A DNA stretch of 64,000 bases from Impatiens glandulifera (GCF_907164915.1 NC_061863.1:35747382-35811381); one strand, 5' to 3'. Counted from the stretch's first letter, positions 20,973-32,753 are shown. The notes: generated by a model not told the origin, from the letters alone. A program made the numbers and translations.

Positions 20973-23205
20973 TGTAACCCCTGGGAAGTACTCTTCCATA
21001 GCTTAACACGTGTTTAGTGGACAGATGGAAATATGGGGGACCTGGGGTGGCTCAAGGTTCGATGATTTTCAACCTTTGTTTGTGTTTCAAGTATTTGTTT
21101 TACATAAAACATTATTTAAATAGATTTTGATAGTACCTAGTAACTTTTAAAATTAGTTATGTAAAAATAATTAATTTTATTCAAATTTTAATAATTTGGG
21201 GACTTGTTATAATCAAATGACACTTTGATTTGAAATCCGATTTTAATTAATTAAACATTATTAATTTAATAAAAGATTATTTATTTGAAGACAGAGTCAC
21301 CAATTGGTTTTAGAAAATCAATAAAAAGGTATATGTGTATAAACGTAATTTATACTAGAGTTTATTTATTTTTTCGAATTTATTGATACTCGGGAAAGGA
21401 CTTTCACGCTTCATCCTCTGTTCCCATCCGAAGATGGTCTCTACTTATAAAATTTTCTTTTGAAAATTGGTTGTATAATGTTTTGAGTTTTAACCTATTA
21501 TTCTACTGGTTATAGTCATGCTTCTAGGTTAAACGTTATTTAAAGTATTTATACATCAATATTTAAATGTTGGATACTGCTGCGTATGATAACTAGGGTA
21601 AAAATAATTGAAGAATATTAAGCATTTTTAAAGGCATTAGGTTTAGAAATAAATACAAAACAAGCCCTTGTTGAAAATATTTTTGTGGAAATATCACAAA
21701 AATATAAAATGCATTTTCTAATTTTTCGAGATTTTTAGAAAATGATTTAAAGTCCCAAAATTAAAAAAAAATTGATTTTTTAAAAGTAGAACCAAACAAG
21801 ACTTAAGATCGGAGGCCTAAGCTTTGGGTCTGATTTTATCGGTCGGCATCCATAGACCCTCAATGTAGACTTAGGAGCTCTCGGTCAAAGTACCATAGAC
21901 TCTCGGTCGAGGTGCCAAGGAGTCTCGGTCCTTGGCTGATCTTACCGGTCTAGGTGTGAAAACATATCGGTCCTGGGCTAACCTTGGGCATGGTTTCTTG
22001 GTCCTAGACTTGGGAGTTTTCGGTCCCAGATCAGATCTCTCGTCATAGGTCCAAATTTCATCGATCCTAGGTCAGACCTCTCGGTCCTAGGTGAGAGTCT
22101 TTGGTCCTAGCTCAAGAACATCGGTCATAGGTCTTGGTCCTAACACAAGAACAACGGACCTTAGTCTTGGTATTAAGTCAATTTTTTCGATTCTTGGTCT
22201 TGGTCCTAGACTCACAAGTATCGATTCTCAAGAACACAAAGATTCATTTTTTAAAATTAGTTTTTTTAGCTTTGATTCTTTGATCCAATAACTTGGGTAA
22301 CTTCATAAAGCTTCCAAGAACATATTGATCATCATCTCAAGGTATGTATCGACTTGGATAATGATCAATTTGTTTAATACAGTTTTTGATCAAAAATCGA
22401 GTTTTAGATTTTAAGTATGTTTTGAAATGAAAGTTGTTATCCAATAGAATCCTTATAACACATATACTTGATTTGTACCGAAAAAAACACTAGCAGTTCG
22501 TTATGACCAATTAAAGAAATCAAAATTTTCATTTAATTTTGATCAAAATGATCGGGATGAATCAAACATGATCTAAATAGTTTCCCAACATCATTGCAAT
22601 CATATTAGAAAGCTTTCTAGGGTGTGATTCAATCGAATTAACCCAAGAACAACAAACCATTTTTTTTTATTTTGTAAATTAAAATTTGGGTTTTTGTTTG
22701 TTAGATCAATCCATTGATTCTATCATATCCAGATAGTTTATTAATCATCTAAGGATGAATTTCCAACCATAAATTATCATAAACAACTAGCATACAAGCT
22801 AATAAAATTTGAAATATAAAAATTTCAAATTCAAAATGTAAATATGAATTAAATATTGATTTGAACATTACTAAGGATTGGAGAACACTCATTGATCATT
22901 ATGTAAGCTTTCGGGATGCATAGATCCGAGCTTCCAAGCCATAAACAAAAATTTCGAAAAATCCAAAAGCTTCAAACTTTAATGGCGAATTTCGAATTTC
23001 TTTAATTAAAGAGGGATTTGTTGGTTGGTTGTCTTCAATGACGTGAGGATGATATTTATACCACTCCTAAGTTGGTTGGGGGAGCCTAGTGACTTGAATC
23101 AGCCAAAATACCCTTAATGTATTTTGGTTGTTCTTTAATCAACTCGTCGGAGTAGGTAGTGATAAGGCCTACGGTTGTAGGGATAAATATTTTGGCTTTT
23201 GTATT
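20973..23205 (-). repeat. Gypsy 5' LTR, truncated at its outer end
   Basis: It starts at TGTAACCCC next to the PBS and runs to the M1 insertion at 23206, so at least 2.2 kb. The minus-strand promoter box TATAAATA is at 23053-23060, with leader to the left. The distal end would lie beyond M1 and is not seen. A TCGGTC-rich repeat sits at 21870-22215. Confidence 0.6.
21870..22215. repeat. Degenerate TCGGTCCTAGGT repeat
   Basis: Variants of TCGGTCCTAGGT or TTGGTCCTAG occur roughly every 20-40 bp, about a dozen times, with GACTTGG or CAAGAAC links. Spacing is irregular, so this is a diffuse short-motif repeat rather than a clean satellite. It lies in the presumed R-U5 part of the gypsy LTR. Confidence 0.65.
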
Positions 23206-24020
23206 TGATAGGATCGTTGTAATCAATAAAGACGGGGGTCTAACTAATAATAACAACTTCGAAAAAACGGTTTGATAGAAATCCTGTTAGGGTTTAATAT
23301 CTCTTTCTATTCTTCGCAAACATTCACAAACTCTTGAAATGATTCAAGTGCGGAACTGTTTGTTTGGGTTTAAAACTTTTGATAGAAAAATTAAGTAGAT
23401 TAATTTTAAACCAGCCACACATTACGATTTTTGAATATTTATTCTAAATAATCAAAAAGGGAGAAATTGATAGAAAAATTAAGTAAGTTAATTTTGGAAC
23501 CGGTCAGACGAACTAAACAGTTGTTAACTTTTATGTGCAGGTTAGGGTATCAAAACCGGTTGCTGCTATACTTCAAAGAAACTAGTTTCAAGTGATCAAG
23601 TTAAAGATCAGAGGAACCGGTTTTCACTTTCTCAAGCGACCGGTCAGGCAAGACAAAAACTTACACACCAGCCGGATCATACTGCACAAGACACAAAAAC
23701 CAGAAGATTCAAACTTCAAAGAGTGACGTACTATGACGAAAGAAACGTGTCTTGAAAGAATAAAAGAAGATCGGATCAGATCGGAAGCATGCGAGGAAAG
23801 CAATGATGCTTTATTGATCTGAAGTTGATAACCGGAGGTGCATGCCCAACACGTGTCCAAATCTGAAAACCGGCTACGTCATCCTCTGCTCAGAGCTGCC
23901 TTCATGACTGCCAGGTGTTGAGGAAGATGAAGCGTGCAAGCAACCTCTCTGCACCAGGCGTGATAACGATCAACCAATCTAGAAGAGAGAGAAGAAAAAC
24001 GACTGTTGGCTCTTCTCAGC

Positions 24021-24028
24021 TATAAAAG
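24021..24028 (+). promoter_or_regulatory. E1 LTR TATA box
   Basis: TATAAAAG preceded by CTTCTCAGC, the only good TATA box in the LTR. Transcription should start about 30 nt downstream, near the ACGAGTCGTC segment. The copy in the 3' LTR is at 36807-36814. Confidence 0.75.
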
Positions 24029-24278
24029 GAAGACGAGTCGTCTTCATTTAATGCATCATCAGTTCTGAAAGTTGTACATTACGAATTACGAAAAGCATTA
24101 AATTCTAGAGAGATAAACTGTTATATTCCAAAATCGGTGTGTCTAAAACCGAAAGCTTTTTGTGTATTGTTGTGTTGAGTTGTTGTATTACATCAAAGTA
24201 TGAGTTTGGTGTAACCGGCGAGTAGCGAAGTTGGGCTCGACCGGAGGTATTGTTGTAACTATAACAGTTAGTGGAGAT

Positions 24279-24345
24279 CCTTCTCATAACCTGAGAAGAA
24301 GGGGTGACGTAGGAGGGTTTGCTCCGAACATCCATCAACAAATCC
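24279..24345 (+). promoter_or_regulatory. Conserved LTR hairpin block (E1 5' LTR)
   Basis: A perfect 8-bp stem CCTTCTCA/TGAGAAGG closes loop TAACC. It is followed by GGGTGACGTAGGAG and GCTCCGAACATCCATCAACAA. It is about 260 nt downstream of the TATA box. Confidence 0.85.
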
Positions 24346-24662
24346 TTGTCTCATGTTCTTTCCTTTGCTTTTATTACTTAACCTAACCTCAAACTAATCA
24401 TACTCCTAAAACCGATCACTCATATCCATAAAACCGACTCCTTCTAAAACATCATTTAAAGTCGCATACGTTGCTTCAACCTGAAACAGACATTTCCGCC
24501 CTTGAACCCGGTTCAAGAGTCTGTGATAGGTTGTGCAGTGCTGAGAACGGTTATAGTCTCTAACCGGACTATCACCAAAGTGTTGTGTGTGTTGTAAGCG
24601 GCCACCCTTCCCGAAACCAGAAACACCCCGGTCCTCCAAGGGCGTCCCCGATCCTAACAAGA

Positions 24663-24673
24663 GGTATCAGAGC
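24663..24673 (+). other. E1 primer-binding site, initiator tRNA-Met type
   Basis: GGTATCAGAGC, 4 bp after the LTR end, is the core of the plant tRNA-iMet site TGGTATCAGAGC. Confidence 0.9.
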
Positions 24674-24704
24674 GAGGTTCTCAGCATTCAAGCAACTAAA
24701 GAAG

Positions 24705-26566
24705 ATGGGAAGCATGACCCACAGCGACAAGCCGCCAATGCTAAACAGTGAAGCATTTAGAAGTTGGAAGAAACAGATGTATCTACATCTGATTACGTTA
24801 GATGATGAGATGAGCCGAGTCCTGAAAGAGGGACCGATCAAGATCAACAAGGAGGCAGAACTATGGACGAGTGAAGATCGAAGACGGAGTAACCTGGACA
24901 ACCATTGCATGAGGCACATCTACAAGGCTATAGATAATAACACTTTGAACAAAATATCAGAGTGTGAAAATGCAAAGGAAGCTTGGGAAACGATTATTCA
25001 GATCCACGAGGGAAACGAAAGAACCAAGGAGAACAAAATCTTGGTGGCTACACAGAAGTATGAAAATATAAGGATGAAACCGGGGGAAAACATGACAGAA
25101 TTTAGCAATCGGTTCACCAGCGTAGTCAACGAGCTTCAAACACTCGGAAAGAAGTATGACAACCGAGAAGTAATCATTAAAGCCCTAAGATCTTTGTCAA
25201 GCACGTGGGACATCAAGACCATGGTGATGAGGGAGTCGAGCACCCTTGGGCAGATGAAGTTGCATGATGTGTTCGAGGATCTAAAAGCCTACGCATTCGA
25301 GATCAAGTCTCGGATCGAAGACGAAGCATCCACATCAACCGCAACCAGGGCTTTGGTTACATCGGTGGAACCGGCGGTCCATGTATCAACCGTTCCGGCT
25401 CCAGTCAAAAACACCGATCAAATTACTGAAGATGTGATGGCGATGCTAGCTTAGAAATTCGGGAAATTCATGAAGAAGAGCCAGCCACCATCTAATAATG
25501 ATTTTAATTATAACTATGTAGATAAATCAAACAAGAGATGTTATAACTGTGATGGTTTTGGACATTTCAGGTCAGAGTGTAGAAAACCAAGAAGAGACGA
25601 TAGAAAACCGGAAGGAAACTATCAAGGAACAACTATCAAGGGAACAACTACCAAAGTAACCTGTATCAGGGAAACAATTATTAAGGGAACAACTACCGGG
25701 GAAACAACAACCAACGAAACGACTACCGGAGAAACGATGATCAACATGCTGACGAAGGAAAAGAGATTCAAAAGGCGCTCATTGCATCCGACAGTGGAAG
25801 CGAGTGGGCATACTCCGATAATGAAGATGGTGAAGAGAAAGTGACCTGTTTCATGGAAAACGACGAAGAGGTATTCGATTTCTCTTCGGACGATTTTACC
25901 AAAGAAGATCTAGTTTCTGCACTCCACCAAATGGTTGCTGAGTTCAGAAACATATCTGCATACATTCCAACTCCAATAGAACCTAAAACCGAACAAATAA
26001 ATAATGTATATGATAAAACATGTGAAATCGAAATGTATGAACCGGATGAACTATTCTCCGATAATGAGAAGACAATTCAACCGGTAACCGAAACCGATGA
26101 ACGAGCAATGTACGTCACGGCTGCGTGGGAGAGATCACGACAAGCAGTGAAACAAATGTGCAACTACAAAAGACATCCTAAGTGTAGGTACGGTATCGGT
26201 TATGAACCAAATAAACAAAATGAAACAAAACAGTCTAACGGGATAAAACTCACGAAAAATAATCTTCCGTTTATAAAATTTGTCAAGAGTTCACAAACCG
26301 AAAATGACATAAAACCGGAAGAAACGCTTAAATATGTAAGTCCTACTGAATCTGAAAAATGGCTTCATCCCGATTGAATGAAAGTCAACCGGAAACCAAG
26401 TAAACCTAATAAAACTCGACATCAAATAAACTCATCACAACATAAGGCATTCTTGAGCAACAACCAAGAAGTTAAACCAAATGTTATAAAGACAGATACC
26501 GGGAAAGTGATCCGACTTATTCAAGTCTGGATCCCAAAGGGACTAATCAACCGAGGACCCAACTGA
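24705..26566 (+). pseudogene. E1 gag polyprotein region
   Basis: The ATG at 24705 opens MGSMTHSDKPPMLN. Capsid-like motifs MKPGENMTEFSNRFTSVVNE and LRSLSSTWDIKTMVMRES follow, then a TAG at 25452 (Gln in E2) and the knuckle CYNCDGFGHFRSEC. A QGNNY repeat follows (about 25615-25730). Within it, near 25627, one base is lost and the frame moves from 0 to 2. The continuation is acidic (EEVFDFSSDDFTKEDL) and then the spacer KRHPKCRYGIGYEPN...WLHPD, with a TGA at 26375 before the final stop at 26564. Family: UBN2-type copia gag; Sirevirus-like by the MKPGE and CCHC context. Confidence 0.9.
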
Positions 26567-26567
26567 A

Positions 26568-29500
26568 TGTGGGTACCAAAAGGGTGTAAATAATTGTTTG
26601 TTATAGGTCAGGAGAAGCAACCGGCTAAAGAATTCAGAATGGTACTTGGATAGTGGATGCTCAAGGCACATGACCGGAAACAAGGAGCTACTAACCGACA
26701 TCAAGTACGAAACCGGAGCAATCATCACATTCGAGGATAAATCGAAAGGTAAAACCGTGGGCAAGGGTAAGATTCTCCATGGTAATCTGTCTATAAATAA
26801 TGTACTCTTAGTAGAAGAATTGCGTTTTAACCTGTTAAGCATAAGCCAAATGTGTGATGTGGGCTACAAAGTTGAATTTCATAAAAACTCATGCTTAGTT
26901 AAAAATCAAGATAATTACATTCTGCTAACCGGTAACCGGATAGGAAACATTTACAAAGTTGATTGGAAAACTGATTTTGAAAAACCTGTATGTATGATAG
27001 TCGGAAATGATCCAAACTGGCTTTGGCATAAACGATTAAATCATTTGAATTTCAAAACAATTAACTTCATTTGTTCCAAGGAACTAGTTCACGGCTTTCC
27101 AAACGTTAAATTCTCAAAAGATAAAGTATGTGCTGCATGTCAAATGGGGAAACAAGTAAAATCATCTTTCAAAAGTAAAGGAAATTATCAATCTGAACGA
27201 TGTTTAGAACTCTTGCATATGGATCTGTTTGGTCCGGTTAAAGTAACTAGTTTAGGAGACATGCATTACACTATGGTAGTTATTGATGATTACTCTAAAT
27301 TTACTTGGGTTACATTTCTAGCTTCTAAAAATCAAGCAACTCCAAACCTGATTAAACTGATTTTGAGAATACAAAATGAAAAATCTATTCGAGTGAATAA
27401 AATCAGAAGTGATAGAGGAACTGAGTTTATAAACAGTAATTTAACTACTTTTCTTGATGATTACGGTATTAGACACGAGTTGTCTAGTGCCAGAACTCCT
27501 CAACAAAATGGCCTGGCTGAGAGAAGAAACCGAACTCTCAAGGAAGCCGCAAGGTCAATGATAGCTGATTCGGGTATTGCTCAAAAGTTTTGGGCTGAAG
27601 CTATCAACACCGCTTGCTATACACAAAATCGATCTTTGGTAACTAAACGGTTTTCTAAAACTCCTTTTGAAATTTATTTTGATCAAGTTCCAAGCATACG
27701 GTATTTTCGAATTTTTGGTAGCAAATGTTTTGTTCACAATAACGACAAGAATTACTTGACCGCTTTTGATGCTAAATCCGATGAGGGAATAATGTTGGGA
27801 TATTCAGTTGTGAGTAAAGCCTACAGAATATACAATACTAGGACTTTAACAGTTGAAGAAACCGCACACGTTGTTTTCGATGAATCGGTTGAACGAAACA
27901 CTGCATTACCCTTCGACCTTCACAACAGAATGGAAAATTTCAATATCTATTCTGATGATGAAGACGAGGTTCCGGTTTTTAGACGTTTTGTCAAGGACCA
28001 AGCGGTTGATGCTGAAATTCAGCCTGTTCAAGCTGCTTTACCGCAGAAAGTTGACGCTTCAGTTTCTACTGAAGAAATCGGTCGGTCTGACTCTGTTCAA
28101 CCTACCGATCAGTCTAACCTTGATCAGCCAACCGAAAGCTTGGTAGACACGTCTCGGATTAACCTCAGAAGGAACAAGAATCATCCTCTTGAACTAGTGA
28201 TAGGTAACATATCCTCACCCGTCCGAACTAGGCAACAAAATTTGGATCACTATGAAAACTCTGCTTTCATATCACAAATTGAGCCGAAAAAGGTGGATGA
28301 AGCATTGTCAGATCCAGATTGGATCTTAGCAATGCAAGAGGAATTAAACGAGTTTGAGAGAAATAAAGTCTGGTACCTAGTCCCTAGACCGAAAAACAAA
28401 CCGGTTATAGGAACACGATGGGTATTCAGAAATAAACTCAATGAAGACGGTTTAGTTACGAGGAACAAAGCCCGGTTAGTGGCTCAAGGCTATAAACAGG
28501 AAGAAGGCGTTGATTTTGAAGAATCATTTACCCCTGTAGCTAGACTTGAGGCCATCAGAATATTTTTAGCATATGCAGCTTTCAAAAATTTCAAAGTTTT
28601 TCAAATGGATGTTAAGAGTGCTTTTCTAAATGGTAAAGTAAATGAAGAGGTATATGTTAACCAACCTCCAGGTTTTAAAAATCCAGAACACGAAAACCAT
28701 GTTTACCGGCTGAATAAAGCCCTTTACGGTTTGAAACAAGCTCCAAGAGCTTGGTATGATACTTTGACACAATTTTTATTTGATCACAAATTCACAACAG
28801 GATCGGTAGACAAAACACTTTTCAAATTTGAAAGGAAGGAACAAATCTTACTTGTTCAGATTTATGTTGATGACATTATATTCGGGTCAACCGATCCAAA
28901 ATTATGTGACAAGTTTTCAAAAATGATGACTGATAGATTTCAAATGAGTATGATGGGAGAATTGAGTTTCTTTCTAGGACTTCAGGTTAAGTAGATTGAA
29001 GCCGGAACTTTCATAAGCCAACCGAAGTACACAGCCGAACTGTTGAAGAAATTTGGGATGGATACATGTGCCGAAGCGGCTAAGCCAATGAGTCCTTCCG
29101 TAAAGCTAGACATCACAGCCTATCGAGGAATGATCGGATCCCTGCTATATCTGACAGCCAGCCGACCTGACATTTTGTTTGCGGTTGGAGTGTGCGAGAG
29201 GTTCCAAGCAAATCCAAAGCAATCTCATTATACGGCGGCCAAAAGAATTCTAAAATACCTGAAGGGAACTCCAGAAGTGGGACTTTGGTACCCAAAAGAC
29301 TCAAGTTTCAATCTTATAAGCTACTCAGATGCCGATTACGCAGGATGCAAAATCGATCGAAAGAGTACAAGTGGAACCTGTCAGTTCCTGGGTGACCGGT
29401 TAGTCACTTGGAGCAGCAAGAAACAAACATCCGTTGCAACATCAACTGCAGAGGCAGAGTACATAGCGGCTGGAAGCTGCTGTGCACAACTTCTTTGGAT

Positions 29501-29789
29501 CCAACAGCAACTAAGGGATTTCGGAATAGAAGCCAAGGAATCTCCAATTTTCTGTGACAACACCAGCGCCATAGCGATTACATACAATCCGGTGTTGCAC
29601 TCAAGAACAAAGCATATCGACATCCGACACCATTTCATCCGGGAGCATGTTCAGGAGAGACACATCTGGCTGGATTATGTCTCGACCGAGCAACAAGTAG
29701 CGGATATATTCACAAAACGACTACAGGAAGCTAAGTTCTCTCACTTTCGAAATATTTTGGGACTTACTAATCTTAATCAATTGATATAA
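26568..29789 (+). pseudogene. E1 pol: protease, integrase, reverse transcriptase, RNase H
   Basis: One frame, broken only by a TAG at 26604 and a TAG at 28992 (both Gln positions in relatives). Taking the Leu codon before DSG (26646) as residue 1: protease DSG at 2-4, HHCC finger H128, H133, C163, C166, integrase D193, D256, E292 (DD35E spacing), RT palm [13 protein letters not shown] near 651-663 and YVDD at 740-743. RNase H follows the second stop: SDADYAGC, TSTAEAEYIA, CDNTSAIAI and KHIDIRHHFI. All catalytic residues are present, so this pol is only just dead. It ends LGLTNLNQLI. No frame-fixed ATG is evident. Confidence 0.95.
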
Positions 29790-30403
29790 TGATTATGCAT
29801 GCATGTAAGAAACCGGGATATGTGTTCAGGGAGAAGCTAAAGCCTCTCAAACCATATTCAGATAGGCCATTGATAAATCAAAAATGCTAACCGGGAGGAA
29901 GTCTCCGGTTATGCCTGACAACTTCATAATTTCAAATCAAATGTATATTTACTATACGGTTGAAATAACCAGGTTTCAGTGGATAAAATTAATCCAAAGT
30001 TGAACAAGTGTTGACGTAAATCAACATTTTTTACAATCGGAATAAATTATCCTACTAAAACCGGTCATGGAAAACCGCTTAGTACAAATGCATTCTGGTC
30101 TGATGGAATGAACTTCTCCGGTTAACCTGGGATGACTGACTGTGTTTTTATGCATATTTTGACAAATGAAGCCTGTAATCAATAAATATAGTCTACCACA
30201 ATCAAGATGACGACATGTGTCCATCATCAAGAGAGCGAGACTCACATCTTGTAAATAGATATTTGTCATCATTGTTATCTTGGTAATAATTAGATTTTAT
30301 CTTGGAAATAAACTTTAGTTACTTCAACAAGTTAAGGTCTATTAAGTAGCTGATGACATCATCAAGCATGCTTAAACTCATTAATACCAGCCGAACCCCG
30401 AGC
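29790..30403. other. Spacer between E1 pol and first accessory gene
   Basis: No coding region. It presumably contains upstream promoter sequence of ORFa. I see no repeat or RNA gene. Confidence 0.6.
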
Positions 30404-30410
30404 TATATAA
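30404..30410 (+). promoter_or_regulatory. TATA box of E1 ORFa
   Basis: CTATATAAACC, 84-90 nt upstream of the ATG at 30494, with an A/C/T-rich leader (CTTCACAAGATC, CCTCTCTCTCAAG). Spacing matches the boxes of ORFb and ORFc. Confidence 0.7.
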
Positions 30411-30493
30411 ACCAACTATGATCCTTCACAAAAACTTCACAAGATCACAATTCACAAATATCATTCTTGAGATAAATCCTCTCTCTCAAGAAC

Positions 30494-31231
30494 ATGAACT
30501 CCAACTCCTTAGCAAAGAAAATTCTATTGGCAGATTTTGACTCAATCTACCAATATGAAGATCATTAAGTAAGAGAAATGTTCTTAGCCATAGAAAGAAC
30601 CGGGCTAAGAAGTTTTCTAGAGAACAAATTTATTCTTGACTACCTAGTAGTCGAAGAACTCTTCCAAACCGGAAAGGAAGTGCATCGAGATATCATCGTT
30701 GCACAAGTCTACGGTCAAAAATTCTTATTCAGCGAGACGGATTTCGCTGTATACTGCGGTTTGCCCAATGAAGGGGTAACCGATTTAACATACTCCCCGG
30801 TGACCATGGAAGAGATGTGTCGCCGGTTCTCAGGATCTGACATCCTGGTTAAACCCTGGGGTGCTAAAAGCCAACTTTCTCATAAGTACCAGCTTCTCTG
30901 CGAGATTCTGGGAAAATCTGTCTTGTGCAGAGAGAAAAGTTACTATTACACCCAAAGGCTCTTCGAGATGATGATCGCTGTAACGGTTGGGACACCGGTT
31001 AACTGGTCCTGGATCATCTTCAGTAACCTGAAGAAGATGCTCCTCTCCAACAAAACCGGCTACGCTCCTCAGCTGAGCGGTTTCTGTGCAAGTCTGGACA
31101 TCCACTCCGGACCATTCGTAACTCTCCATCCAAGGCATGTGCTCACCAAGGAAAGAGTGCAAGAGATGATCGACTGGTGGGAAGCGGTGAAAGCTAGAAG
31201 AAATCAAGCGGCTGAATCATCCAATGTCTAG
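30494..31231 (+). pseudogene. E1 ORFa, T32-like accessory protein, one stop
   Basis: The ATG at 30494 begins MNSNSLAKKILLADFDSIY. A TAA at 30566 breaks codon 25, then the frame is open to 31231 (245 codons in all). Family motifs are TGLRSFL, VYGQKFLFSETDFAVYCGLP, a KYQLLCEIL...KS segment, MMIAVTVGTPVNWSW and GYAPQL. ORFb, ORFc, the C4 ORF and the three M2 ORFs share these. I recognise the family as plant retroelement ORFs often labelled putative plant transposon protein, possibly Pfam Transposase_32; this is from memory. The function is unknown, with no signal peptide or membrane segment. M2 has the counterpart at 51782-52519. Confidence 0.8.
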
Positions 31232-31547
31232 CCTATCTTTTCCTCTGTCCAATTTAATTTTCTTTCTAAAACCGGTAATTTTGCTGTACTACCGGTTTTG
31301 TACCTCAATTAATGAATCAGATTTTCTTCCTCTTTTAAGTCAAAATCTAAAATGATCAAATGTGCCATATCAAAATAAAATCATATCACTCTTGGAAACA
31401 CAAATCATCATTCTCAATAAGCATGCCTAACTTGACTAGACAAGACATGCCTTTATTCTCTTGAAAAATCACAAAGACATTAATGACTAGACATAAACGG
31501 CTAGATTTTTCAAATGTTCTCATTAAATGCTCTCATCCATTCCAAGC
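31232..31547. other. Spacer between ORFa and ORFb of E1
   Basis: AT-rich and non-coding; it includes ACCGGTAATTTTGCTGTACTACCGGT, an interrupted palindrome just after ORFa, and the presumed ORFb promoter. Confidence 0.55.
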
Positions 31548-31554
31548 TATAAAA
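31548..31554 (+). promoter_or_regulatory. TATA box of E1 ORFb
   Basis: GCTATAAAAGGAGG, about 110 nt upstream of the ATG at 31663, followed by a CT-rich leader (CTTCCTGCCTGCCTTCTCTC). Confidence 0.75.
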
Positions 31555-31662
31555 GGAGGCTCACTCCCTCATTTTCAAAACACGCTTCCTGCCTGCCTTC
31601 TCTCTCAAACTTGAAAGTTCAGAAAGTCCTTCCAAAACCTTCCTCACTCCCTCTTCATCATC

Positions 31663-32424
31663 ATGTCTGCCGAACTAAGAAACACCCTTATCATCGACTT
31701 TGAACATATCAAAGATAGCGCATACTATGATTGCATCTTTCAGCATATCATAGATTCTGGGCTGCAAGGCTTCCTTAAGGGTTCAGACACCATCCTCGTA
31801 GAGGAGGTGTGTGAATTTTTCAACAATGGTCATATTTTAGATGATGGCAGCATCCGCACCATCGTCGACGGCCAATTCTTCAAGTTTACCGAGGAGGAAT
31901 TCGCCAACTTCTTTCACCTTCCGACCGAAGGTTTCTCAGACTTCCCAACGCCGTACCTACCGGCTAAGGAAGACTTCTTCAAGATCTTCTCTTCTTCCTA
32001 TACTCCTATCAAGGACTTTGGGAAGAAAGAAAATCTCGCTCCTCACTACCAACTCTTTCACGATTTGGTCCAAAGGTCTATCATAGGCCGAATGCCGAAC
32101 CAGAACTACAGCCGGGAAGCATTCGACATTATGATAGCCATCATTCGCAACTCCTCCATCAACTGGGCCACCTACCTCTACAACAAACTGAAGCAGCTCA
32201 TGACCGCTGCAAGAGGAAGGACCAGTTACGCTCCTCAAATCACCCGGTTCCTGATGTCCAAGCGTCGCAACCTTGGAACCGGTGTTCCGGATGGACCATC
32301 CAACACCATCTCCATACTCATGATACACAAGTGGTTAACAAGAATTGAGGAACGGTTTCCTCAAAACACCATGGAAAAGTGGTATGAAAGGAGGATGGAA
32401 GGAGGATGGTTCACAGAAGACTAA
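31663..32424 (+). CDS. E1 ORFb, intact T32-like accessory protein
   Basis: 253 codons with no stop or shift, start ATGTCTGCC after ATCATC. Family landmarks: DFEHI (12-16), SGLQGFL (32-38), FTEEEF (75-80), LPTEG (86-90), YQLFHDL (129-135), MIAI...INW (157-168), YAPQ (189-192). A basic MSKRRN stretch near 198-203 precedes a short C-terminal helix-like region (WLTRIEERF). No transmembrane segment or signal peptide is apparent, so a cytosolic or nuclear product is likely. It lies second in a row of three related genes after pol, with its own TATA box. Function unknown. It is the only full-length open gene in E1, which could be chance or selection. The M2 counterpart is at 50661-51367. Confidence 0.8.
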   Translation: MSAELRNTLIIDFEHIKDSAYYDCIFQHIIDSGLQGFLKGSDTILVEEVCEFFNNGHILDDGSIRTIVDGQFFKFTEEEFANFFHLPTEGFSDFPTPYLPAKEDFFKIFSSSYTPIKDFGKKENLAPHYQLFHDLVQRSIIGRMPNQNYSREAFDIMIAIIRNSSINWATYLYNKLKQLMTAARGRTSYAPQITRFLMSKRRNLGTGVPDGPSNTISILMIHKWLTRIEERFPQNTMEKWYERRMEGGWFTED

Positions 32425-32750
32425 ATTCTCTTTCTTTTTATTCTCCGGTTTCTGGTCATTTTGTTGTACGACCAAAACCGCTCAATGTTCAATGTTCTTA
32501 TTAATGAAATATTTAATCTTCAAAGTCTCCGGTTTTCATTCATATTTTTCCTTCCGGTTTTACAAACTTATAACTCAAAGTTAACTTAAAAACTTCCGGT
32601 TAATAAGACTTCAAGAGAAATCGGAACTTCGAGCAAAAGTGAAAAATTTGAAAATCTTAAACGCCCACGGTTTTACCTCCCAAAATTTACCGCCCACTGA
32701 ATCTCCGCTTTTACCGCCGAAAGTTACGGCAGTAACTTTTGGAGGGAAAG
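32425..32750. other. Spacer between ORFb and ORFc, promoter elements
   Basis: Non-coding. Its right half has TTTACCGCC (32686) and TTTTACCGCC (near 32709), then TTTTGGAGGGAAA. The same elements occur upstream of the third gene in M2 (50390-50460, minus). Confidence 0.6.
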
Positions 32751-32753
32751 TTG

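Larger units (their letters stand above)
6086..23205 (-). mobile_element. Old Ty3/gypsy element, Tat-like, nested and truncated
   Basis: Minus-strand gypsy domains run right to left in the expected order: LTR (20973-23205), primer-binding site (20948-20965), gag (about 17.4-18.4 kb), protease region (16.4-16.7 and 9.19-9.79 kb), reverse transcriptase (7.59-8.33 kb), RNase H and integrase (6.39-7.5 kb). The integrase tail lacks a chromodomain, and a G-patch-like motif (MGLGSN, GLGYVP) follows the protease. Both traits fit the Tat group. The PBS is also the type I know from Tat/Ogre elements. The coding region is full of stops and frameshifts. E2, S1, M1 and a TIR element are inserted in it. 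The left LTR is not in the window. Confidence 0.8.
23380..24659 (+). repeat. E1 5' LTR
   Basis: Length is 1280 bp. It contains a second TGATAGAAAA start at 23468, preceded by an internal polypurine tract copy, and a TATA box TATAAAAG at 24021-24028. The conserved hairpin block starts at 24279. It ends CGTCCCCGATCCTAACA. Confidence 0.95.

Noticed and set aside
23380..23467. LTR start at 23468 instead of 23380
   Set aside because: Both start TGATAGAAAA after a polypurine tract, but only 23380 gives the matching ACTTT duplication with the right end.
24572..24919. Minus ORF over E1 gag start
   Set aside because: Antisense shadow of gag and the LTR end.
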